A stretch of 6,362 nucleotides of DNA, from positions 1 to 6,362 of the forward strand of contig JAEYOT010000058.1 of NCBI GenBank assembly GCA_023411445.1, given 5' to 3'. Below, one piece after another: positions 1-4,813 of the stretch. The stretch comes from Pseudomonadota bacterium (lineage in GTDB: Bacteria > Myxococcota_A > Polyangia > Polyangiales > Polyangiaceae). The notes beneath the pieces are model-generated. The model had not been told where the DNA came from. It was given only the letters and a program-made list of their open reading frames with translations, and did no database searches. Positions within the stretch are counted from its first letter, which is position 1, and each line of letters starts with the position of its first letter. Position numbers and translations under genes: made by a program.

Positions 1-1101
1 ACCTACCGCTTCGAGTACGACTTGTACTTCGACGCCGCGGTCTCTAGCAGCTCGTCCAATCGCATCGATTATCGCGGGTTCTTCGACGTCGCTCCCCGGG
101 TCTCGCTCGTTTTGGGCGCCTCCGCCACGCAGTCGGATCGCTTCAACTCGGTGGCGTTCGGGGCGCCCGGCGCCAGCGCAGTTGGCGCGGTGCCGACCGG
201 CACCGGCTCCTACTTGTCGGCCACGGCCGACGAGGGCATGAGCTTCGATCTCGGGCCGGGCTGGCGCGCCTGGCAGTCGGTCAGCGGCGTGGTCGACACA
301 CCGCTGTTCGACACGGTGGCGCCGCAAACCCTCGGCGTGTCCGGGCGCGCCGGCGCGGAGCATGCGTTTCGGTACGACGCCCTGGGTCTGGAAGGGCGTG
401 GCGACTACGCCGTGATCCACGACAGCATCGCGAGCGATGGCACGCCGCTCGGTGAGCAGCGGCACCTAGTGGCGGGCGGCGCGGTCTTGTGGCGCAGCGA
501 TTGGGGCCGTGATTTCACCAGCAGCGCCGAGGCCGGTGCGCTGCGGGTACAACGGCTCAACACCGATCGAGGCTTTTGGACGCCAGCGGGCGCTGCCGTG
601 CTCGCCTACACCACGGAGGAAGGCGACGCGCAGCTCTCCTACGCTCACACCGTGACCACCAACGCCTTGCTCGGTCAAACTCTGCTGGTGGACGAGGTGC
701 GCCTGCGCGGCGCCCTCCCGTTGACGGAAAAGGGCGAGGTCACGCTAGCAGGATCCCTCGCCTACCAGCGCGGCAAGCTGATCGACGAAGATGCCACTCT
801 GGCGACGCGTGTCCGCGTCATCTTGGGCGACGTCTCCATCGGCTGGCAGGCGACCAAGCTCGTGGAGCTGGGTGCGCGCTTCGAGCACGTCGAGCAAAAG
901 TCCGGAGCCAATCGCCCACCTTTACCCGTCAGCTTCGTTCAAAACAACGTGCTCGTCGGCGCCACCGTGAAGTTCCCGCCGGATAGGGACATGCCGAGGC
1001 CGTACCGCGCGCCGCGTAGAGTGGATCGCAGCGACGAGATCCGCGACGGCGTACGACCCACCGCGCCGGGTCCGCGATCGCGAGGGGAGTCTGCCCTATG
1101 A
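1..1101 (+). CDS. Outer-membrane beta-barrel protein, C-terminal part (likely polysaccharide-secretion porin)
   Basis: The frame is open from the first base, so this is the C-terminal 366 residues of a longer protein; the TTG at 22 is an internal Leu codon rather than the start. From about residue 60 to 325 the protein is a series of short segments with alternating hydrophobic and polar residues, separated by Gly/Asp/Asn-rich turns. I count about 13 candidate strands, for example SYLSATADEGMSFDL, HLVAGGAVLWRSDWG and NNVLVGATVKF. Cysteine is absent. This is the pattern of an outer-membrane beta-barrel. The last strand ends in Phe 325 (bases 973-975), as barrel C-termini often do, but 41 more Arg/Pro-rich residues follow. 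Known context: myxobacterial Wzx/Wzy-type polysaccharide clusters encode barrel porins (the Wzp group) that work with short export proteins. Assignment to that role is inferred from the downstream sugar genes. The fold is fairly secure, the exact family is not. Confidence 0.75.
   Translation, partial: TYRFEYDLYFDAAVSSSSSNRIDYRGFFDVAPRVSLVLGASATQSDRFNSVAFGAPGASAVGAVPTGTGSYLSATADEGMSFDLGPGWRAWQSVSGVVDTPLFDTVAPQTLGVSGRAGAEHAFRYDALGLEGRGDYAVIHDSIASDGTPLGEQRHLVAGGAVLWRSDWGRDFTSSAEAGALRVQRLNTDRGFWTPAGAAVLAYTTEEGDAQLSYAHTVTTNALLGQTLLVDEVRLRGALPLTEKGEVTLAGSLAYQRGKLIDEDATLATRVRVILGDVSIGWQATKLVELGARFEHVEQKSGANRPPLPVSFVQNNVLVGATVKFPPDRDMPRPYRAPRRVDRSDEIRDGVRPTAPGPRSRGESAL
1086..1089 (+). promoter_or_regulatory. 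Candidate ribosome binding site for the small ORF at 1098
   Basis: GGAG, inside a longer purine run from 1082, lies 8 bases before the ATG at 1098. This is good Shine-Dalgarno spacing. It sits inside the end of the barrel gene, as expected for translational coupling across the ATGA overlap. Confidence 0.4.
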
Positions 1102-1280
1102 GCGTACGGTGCGACTCTTGCTTGGAAGGTCCCGACGTGAACGCGCGCGATCACCGGAAGGACTCGGCTCACAGGAGCTCGCGCCGTCGCCGTCGTCGCC
1201 CGCCGGGCGAGATGACGCGGCGCGAGGCTCGTTTCGCTGGATCGCCACAGCTGGGGCAGCCTTGCGCGCCCACCCGCTAG
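1098..1280 (+). CDS. Possible small Arg-rich protein (60 aa), hypothetical
   Basis: I do not recognise this product. The ATG overlaps the barrel stop codon as ATGA, has a GGAG at good spacing, and the TAG stop falls 12 bases before the epimerase ATG, so it fills the gap almost exactly. The 60 residues include 14 Arg, with a run of six at residues 29-34, and three Cys, two of them as CDSC at 5-8. There is no signal peptide or membrane segment. Third-position G+C is about three quarters by hand count, near the roughly 80% of the first 60 epimerase codons, so codon bias does not settle the matter. Arg-rich frames arise by chance in GC-rich DNA. Another frame (GTG 1109 to TGA 1291) is also open here but has more A-ending codons. 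It may equally be untranslated spacer. Confidence 0.35.
   Translation: MSVRCDSCLEGPDVNARDHRKDSAHRSSRRRRRRPPGEMTRREARFAGSPQLGQPCAPTR
1196..1210. repeat. 15-base palindrome / short hairpin
   Basis: TCGCCCG and CGGGCGA form a perfect 7-base inverted repeat around a single C at 1203. In RNA it would fold as a 6-bp stem (1196-1201 with 1205-1210) with loop GCC. No T-tract follows, so it is not a standard intrinsic terminator. It lies 83 bases before the epimerase start and could be an operator or RNA structure, but in DNA of this composition it could also be chance. Confidence 0.2.
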
Positions 1281-1283
1281 ACC

Positions 1284-1287
1284 GGAG
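1284..1287 (+). promoter_or_regulatory. Ribosome binding site of the epimerase gene
   Basis: GGAG is followed by 5 bases and then the ATG at 1293. It supports this start, which also gives the MTRY N-terminus that I recall for the Pseudomonas WbpP protein. Confidence 0.6.
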
Positions 1288-1292
1288 CTGAA

Positions 1293-2378
1293 ATGACTCG
1301 CTACCTCGAAGTACAACAGTCCTTATGGAACGCGCCCCAGCGCTGGCTCGTCACGGGCGCTGCCGGGTTCATCGGCTCTCACCTGACGGAAGCATTGCTG
1401 CGGCTGAATCAGCACGTCGTCGGGCTCGACAATTTCTCCACCGGGTACAAGCGCAATTTGGACGACGTGGCGGTGAGGGTGGGCTCGGCTGCCTTCGCTC
1501 GCTTCACCCTGATCGAGGGCGACATCCGCGATCCGCGCACGTGCCTGAGCGCCATGCAGGGCGTCAGCCGCGTGCTGCACCAAGCCGCCCTCGGCTCCGT
1601 GCCTCGCTCGATGGAGGATCCGCTGAGCAGCCACGCCAGCAACGTGGACGGGTTCGTGAACGTGCTCTTGGCGGCGCACGCGACCGGCGTCCAGCGCGTC
1701 GTGTACGCCTCCTCCAGCTCGGTGTACGGTGACGAGGCGGCGCAGCCCAAGATCGAGGAGCGCATCGGCCGTCCGCTGTCCCCGTACGCTACCACCAAGC
1801 TGATCGACGAAATCTACGCCGACACGTTCGCGCGGACCCACGGCATCGAGAGCGTCGGCCTCCGTTACTTCAACGTGTTCGGGCCGCGGCAGGACCCGAA
1901 GGGCGCCTACGCGGCGGTGATTCCGCGCTGGGTTCAGAGCATCATCAACGGGCAGGACTGCGTCGTGTTCGGAGACGGCAGCTCCAGCCGTGATTTTTGC
2001 TACGTGGACAACGTCGTGCAGGCCAACCTGCTGGCGGCGATGGCGCCGCGCGAGGACATCGCGATCGGAGCGTTCAACGTCGCGTGCGGCGGCAGTACAG
2101 ACCTGCTGAGCCTGTTCGCCACGCTGCGCGATCTAGTGGCCGAGTCGCGGCCCGCTGCCGGCCAAGTCGCGCTCCGTCACGATCCGCCCCGCGCCGGCGA
2201 CATCCCCCACTCGCTTGCCAGCATCGACCGCGCTCGCGGCTTGCTCGGCTATGTGCCGGAGTACGACGTCGCGCGCGGGCTGGCCAAGACCGTGAGCTGG
2301 TACCTGGCCCAAGCTGCGCTCCGCTCGGCCGAGCTCGGCACGGCCGCTGCATTCAACGCTACCCAAGAGGCATCATGA
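1293..2378 (+). CDS. wbpP: UDP-N-acetylglucosamine 4-epimerase, WbpP type (SDR superfamily)
   Basis: A 361-residue cytoplasmic extended short-chain dehydrogenase/reductase, expected to interconvert UDP-GlcNAc and UDP-GalNAc using bound NAD. Seen: a Rossmann motif GAAGFIG at 22-28, the cofactor-adjacent LDNFSTG at 45-51, [11 protein letters not shown] at 96-106, a Ser cluster at 140-143, catalytic YxxxK as Tyr165/Lys169, and [12 protein letters not shown] at 191-202. These blocks and the MTRY start match what I remember of WbpP, TviC and WbgU. Ser307 in the PHSLAS segment aligns with the small residue (Ser306 of WbpP) that leaves room for the N-acetyl group, favouring N-acetylated substrates over UDP-Glc/Gal. 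The C-terminal 20 residues or so are Ala-rich and unremarkable. It is translationally coupled to the STAS gene (ATGA at 2375-2378). The product probably feeds surface-polysaccharide synthesis. The main uncertainty is preferred substrate, since some relatives act on uronic acid forms. Confidence 0.93.
   Translation: MTRYLEVQQSLWNAPQRWLVTGAAGFIGSHLTEALLRLNQHVVGLDNFSTGYKRNLDDVAVRVGSAAFARFTLIEGDIRDPRTCLSAMQGVSRVLHQAALGSVPRSMEDPLSSHASNVDGFVNVLLAAHATGVQRVVYASSSSVYGDEAAQPKIEERIGRPLSPYATTKLIDEIYADTFARTHGIESVGLRYFNVFGPRQDPKGAYAAVIPRWVQSIINGQDCVVFGDGSSSRDFCYVDNVVQANLLAAMAPREDIAIGAFNVACGGSTDLLSLFATLRDLVAESRPAAGQVALRHDPPRAGDIPHSLASIDRARGLLGYVPEYDVARGLAKTVSWYLAQAALRSAELGTAAAFNATQEAS
2365..2370 (+). promoter_or_regulatory. 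Ribosome binding site deciding the STAS gene start
   Basis: AAGAGG, 4 bases before the ATG at 2375, inside the end of the epimerase gene. The frame is open much further upstream (to 1997), but that stretch lies over the epimerase and is Arg-rich shadow sequence. The ATG at 2375 with this site and the ATGA overlap is the natural start. Confidence 0.6.
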
Positions 2379-2764
2379 ACTACGCGCGAACCGACGAGGG
2401 CGAAAGTTCCCACTTGCGTATCCGCGGAGAGCTCGACGCCCTGTCGTGCACCGAGCTCCGGCCTCAGCTGGACCAGGTCGTGGCTGAGCAGCGCCGCTAC
2501 GTCGAAGTCGACTTGTCGGAGCTTCGGATGATCGATAGCTCCGGCGTGGGCGCGCTGGTGTCGCTGTACAAGCGCGTCCGCGCCTACGGGGGAGAGGTCA
2601 AGTTCAGCGGCGTCACGGCCCAGCCTCTCGTCATCTTCAAGCTGCTCCGCCTGGACGTCGTGTTCGAGCTGCCGCCCCCTCCCGAAGCCGCTGAAGCATC
2701 CGGACCCCACCCGCAAGCGACGCTGGAAGCAGCGCCGGCCAGCATCCGCGTGCTGCGCACCTGA
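2375..2764 (+). CDS. STAS-domain protein (anti-sigma factor antagonist-like)
   Basis: A 129-residue soluble protein with one STAS domain at about residues 8-100. Seen: an N-terminal strand followed by [14 protein letters not shown] at 17-30, and the signature [17 protein letters not shown] at 45-61. Ser55, directly after Asp54, aligns with the phosphorylated Ser58 of Bacillus SpoIIAA, so this looks like a switch protein controlled by a Ser/Thr kinase and phosphatase. Residues 100-129 are a Pro/Ala-rich tail outside the domain. No partner kinase (RsbW/SpoIIAB type) or PP2C phosphatase is in the window. The gene overlaps the epimerase stop by 4 bases and lies 22 bases before the deacetylase, so it is made together with polysaccharide enzymes. 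A parallel is SypA of Vibrio fischeri, a single-STAS regulator of syp polysaccharide biofilm. The domain is clear; the role in polymer regulation is inference. Confidence 0.9.
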   Translation: MNYARTDEGESSHLRIRGELDALSCTELRPQLDQVVAEQRRYVEVDLSELRMIDSSGVGALVSLYKRVRAYGGEVKFSGVTAQPLVIFKLLRLDVVFELPPPPEAAEASGPHPQATLEAAPASIRVLRT

Positions 2765-2786
2765 GCAACGCTCGGGCAGCCGGCAC

Positions 2787-3845
2787 ATGTCGAAGCGACA
2801 CCTGGTCAGCCAGCTCCTCCACCAAAGCGGCGCGCTCTCCGCGCTGCTCAAGCTGAGGACCTACGCGCCTGCTCCCTGGCTCAGCATCCTCACGTACCAC
2901 CGCTTCCCCAAGCGCGACGAGGACGAGCCGTTCGACGACGGCGTGATTGACACCAGCGCAGAGGAGTTCGAGCGCCACCTGGTTTCGCTGAAGCAGCACT
3001 TCACGTTGGTGGGTGTGGACGAGCTGTGCGCCTTCGCGGCCGGCGCGAGCTTGCCGCGCAACGCCGTCGCGATCACGTTCGACGACGGCTACCGCGACAA
3101 CTACGAGCTTGCCCTACCCATCCTGCAGCGGCACGGCTGCCGCGCCACGTTCTTCGTCGCCACCTCGTTCATCAGTGAGCGCCGGCTCTACTGGTGGGAC
3201 CGCGCGGCGTACCTGATCAAGCGCTCGCAGCGCCCGATCGTGGAGCTCAGGTACCCACGTTACTTACGCGTCAACCTGGAGCAAGACCGCGGCCGCACCA
3301 TCTTCCGGCTCTTGCGCTTCATCAAGGCGAGCCGCCAGTGGCTGGATCTGGAACGATTTCTAACGGAGCTCAGCGTGGCGACCGGTGTACCGTGGACGCG
3401 CGAGCTGGAGCGCGAGTTCAGCGAGCGGCTGCTGATGACTTGGGACCAGGTGCGAGCTTTGCGCGCGGCCGGGATGGACGTGCAATCCCACACGCGCTCG
3501 CACCGCATCCTGCAAACGCTGTCGCCAGCGGAGCTGGATTGGGAGCTCGGCGGCTCCAGTCGCGACTTGCTGCGCGAGCTCGGCGAGGTGCCGCGCGCCG
3601 TCGCTTACCCGGTGGGCAGGCCGCTGAGCAGCACCTCACCCATCCGCGGGGCGCTCCGGCGCGCCGGCTATCAGGTAGGGCTGACCAACGGCACCGGCCC
3701 CACGCCGATGTGGTCACCCCGGGATCCGTACGACATCCGGCGACAAACCGTGGCGCGCCACCTGACCACGCCATACTTGCTGAGCATCTTGGCGCTGCCG
3801 CCGCTCGCCCCCAAGTACCCGTGGCACACCTTCCATGGGGACTAG
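2787..3845 (+). CDS. Polysaccharide deacetylase (NodB / CE4 family), cytoplasmic
   Basis: 352 residues. CE4 enzymes remove N- or O-acetyl groups from sugars using a metal held by Asp-His-His. Seen: LSILTYHRF at 32-40, motif 1 ITFDDGYRDN at 96-105 with Asp99/Asp100, motif 2 SHTRSH at 234-239 with His235 and His239, and AVAYPVG at 271-277 near the usual third motif. About 135 residues separate motifs 1 and 2, more than in compact CE4 domains. The extra segment (about 131-215, starting RRLYWWDRAAYL) looks helical and charged. The N-terminus has no signal peptide or membrane anchor, so action on a cytoplasmic precursor is likely. The ATG at 2787 gives a sensible N-terminus but has only a weak ribosome binding site, so translation may depend on coupling from the STAS gene 22 bases upstream. 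The stop overlaps the convergent PAP2 stop. The exact substrate is unknown. Confidence 0.9.
   Translation: MSKRHLVSQLLHQSGALSALLKLRTYAPAPWLSILTYHRFPKRDEDEPFDDGVIDTSAEEFERHLVSLKQHFTLVGVDELCAFAAGASLPRNAVAITFDDGYRDNYELALPILQRHGCRATFFVATSFISERRLYWWDRAAYLIKRSQRPIVELRYPRYLRVNLEQDRGRTIFRLLRFIKASRQWLDLERFLTELSVATGVPWTRELEREFSERLLMTWDQVRALRAAGMDVQSHTRSHRILQTLSPAELDWELGGSSRDLLRELGEVPRAVAYPVGRPLSSTSPIRGALRRAGYQVGLTNGTGPTPMWSPRDPYDIRRQTVARHLTTPYLLSILALPPLAPKYPWHTFHGD
3842..3845. other. Overlapping convergent stop codons (CTAG)
   Basis: The deacetylase TAG on + (3843-3845) and the PAP2 TAG on - (3844-3842) share the palindrome CTAG. There is no intergenic space, and I see no hairpin plus T-tract on either side, so any transcription termination must occur inside the opposite gene or be factor-dependent. 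Confidence 0.9.
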
Positions 3846-4813
3846 AAATCGCCGCTGAGCTGGAGGCCCCCGCCGCCCGGGTAGGCCGTGGGCACCACGA
3901 AGTAGCGCAGGCCGGCTTGGCGATCGCTGCTGGGCGCGACCGGCACCGTGACGTTGCGCTCGAAGTTGCAGGCGTTGATCAAGTCCAGCAAATCGCAGAT
4001 CTCCACCAGCTCGCTCACGACCATGGTGAGCGCGGTCGCGCCAGCCGCCACGCCGATCTCCGAGCCGCGCACGCGCGATAGCTCCACCTGGTGCAGCGCC
4101 GGCACCAGCACGCCCACGCCGATGCCGACGGCGCCGCCCACCCAGATGTCCGTGCGGTAGTGGCGCCCCGCGCGCACGCGCAGCTGCGCCGTCATCCCTG
4201 CGAGCACGAACTCCAGACCCCACAGCGTGTGACGCGCCACCAGCTCGTCGGTGCGCGCGGAATACAGCAGCGAGCCGGCGGTCGCCGCCGTGAACGCCGC
4301 GCTGGAGTGACCAGAGAAGAACGACACGTAGGCGTCTCCGCCTTCACTGTCGGCAAACTCCTGGATGCGAGGATCCGTGGCGTGGGTATACGGCCGTGGG
4401 CGACGCGCGATGAGCTTGGTCGTGGACGTCAAGAAGAAGCTCAGCATGTGCGTCTGCGCGTAAACCAACGTGGCGTTGGCCATGCTGATGTCGAAGCCGG
4501 ACGACATTTGCACGAGCGTCGGCGCCAGCACCGCGAGCGCCAAGGTGCGGTCGCTCATGGCCGCCGCCGATTGGCTGAAATTCAGCTGCACCACGTCGTC
4601 CGGATAGAAGCTGTAGCGGTTCCAGCCCGGGCCGGGCCCGTGGTTGCCGAACAGCCGCTCCTCCAGGCCGGTGAGCGCGAAGCCTCCGACCGTGAGGCCG
4701 CTGTGCAGGTAGTAGTAGCCACTCGAGCGCTTCTTCGACAGCGGCTCGGCGGCGCGCGCGGGAGCAGAGGCCAGCGAGAGCGAGACCGCCAGCAGCCAGA
4801 GCGCGCGCCTCAC
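3842..4813 (-). CDS. PAP2-superfamily lipid phosphatase, exported
   Basis: 323 residues from a GTG at 4813. That start gives a clean signal peptide, MRRALWLLAVSLSLASAPARA, with likely cleavage near residue 21-22. The frame is open to 4945, but the extra residues lie over the ceramidase gene and would bury the signal. The PAP2 phosphatase triad is present: Lys133 with Arg140-Pro141 (K-x6-RP), the S167-G168-H169 core in SFFSGHSS, and Arg212 / His218 / Asp222 (R-x5-H-x3-D). Several hydrophobic stretches (about 88-102, 172-184, 195-209, 224-240, 254-270) could be membrane helices. PAP2 enzymes dephosphorylate phospholipids, isoprenyl pyrophosphates or other phosphate esters on the outer side of the inner membrane, through a phospho-His intermediate. 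The gene overlaps the ceramidase stop (GTGA), which points to a lipid substrate. Undecaprenyl-pyrophosphate phosphatase activity is an alternative. The family is secure, the substrate is not. Confidence 0.88.
   Translation of the reverse strand: MRRALWLLAVSLSLASAPARAAEPLSKKRSSGYYYLHSGLTVGGFALTGLEERLFGNHGPGPGWNRYSFYPDDVVQLNFSQSAAAMSDRTLALAVLAPTLVQMSSGFDISMANATLVYAQTHMLSFFLTSTTKLIARRPRPYTHATDPRIQEFADSEGGDAYVSFFSGHSSAAFTAATAGSLLYSARTDELVARHTLWGLEFVLAGMTAQLRVRAGRHYRTDIWVGGAVGIGVGVLVPALHQVELSRVRGSEIGVAAGATALTMVVSELVEICDLLDLINACNFERNVTVPVAPSSDRQAGLRYFVVPTAYPGGGGLQLSGDF

Noticed and set aside
22..24. TTG as the start of the barrel gene
   Set aside because: The frame is open to base 1 and continues the same residue pattern, and a full barrel with its signal peptide needs more N-terminal sequence.
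1252..1265. Sigma-54-like element (TGGGGCAGCCTTGC) before the epimerase
   Set aside because: The spacing between the GG and GC elements is 9 bases, not the required 10, and the epimerase start is only about 28 bases away in a tight operon.
1323..1841. 172-codon open frame on the - strand across the epimerase
   Set aside because: Antisense to a strongly conserved WbpP-type protein; no domain or ribosome binding site of its own.
1997..2374. N-terminal extension of the STAS frame upstream of 2375
   Set aside because: These 126 codons overlap the epimerase, are Arg-rich and show no domain; the ATG at 2375 has the ribosome binding site and the stop/start overlap.
3194..4081. 295-codon + frame overlapping the deacetylase and running into the PAP2 region
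   Set aside because: Low-complexity Ala/Arg/Gly-rich translation, overlapping two genes with intact motifs in other frames.
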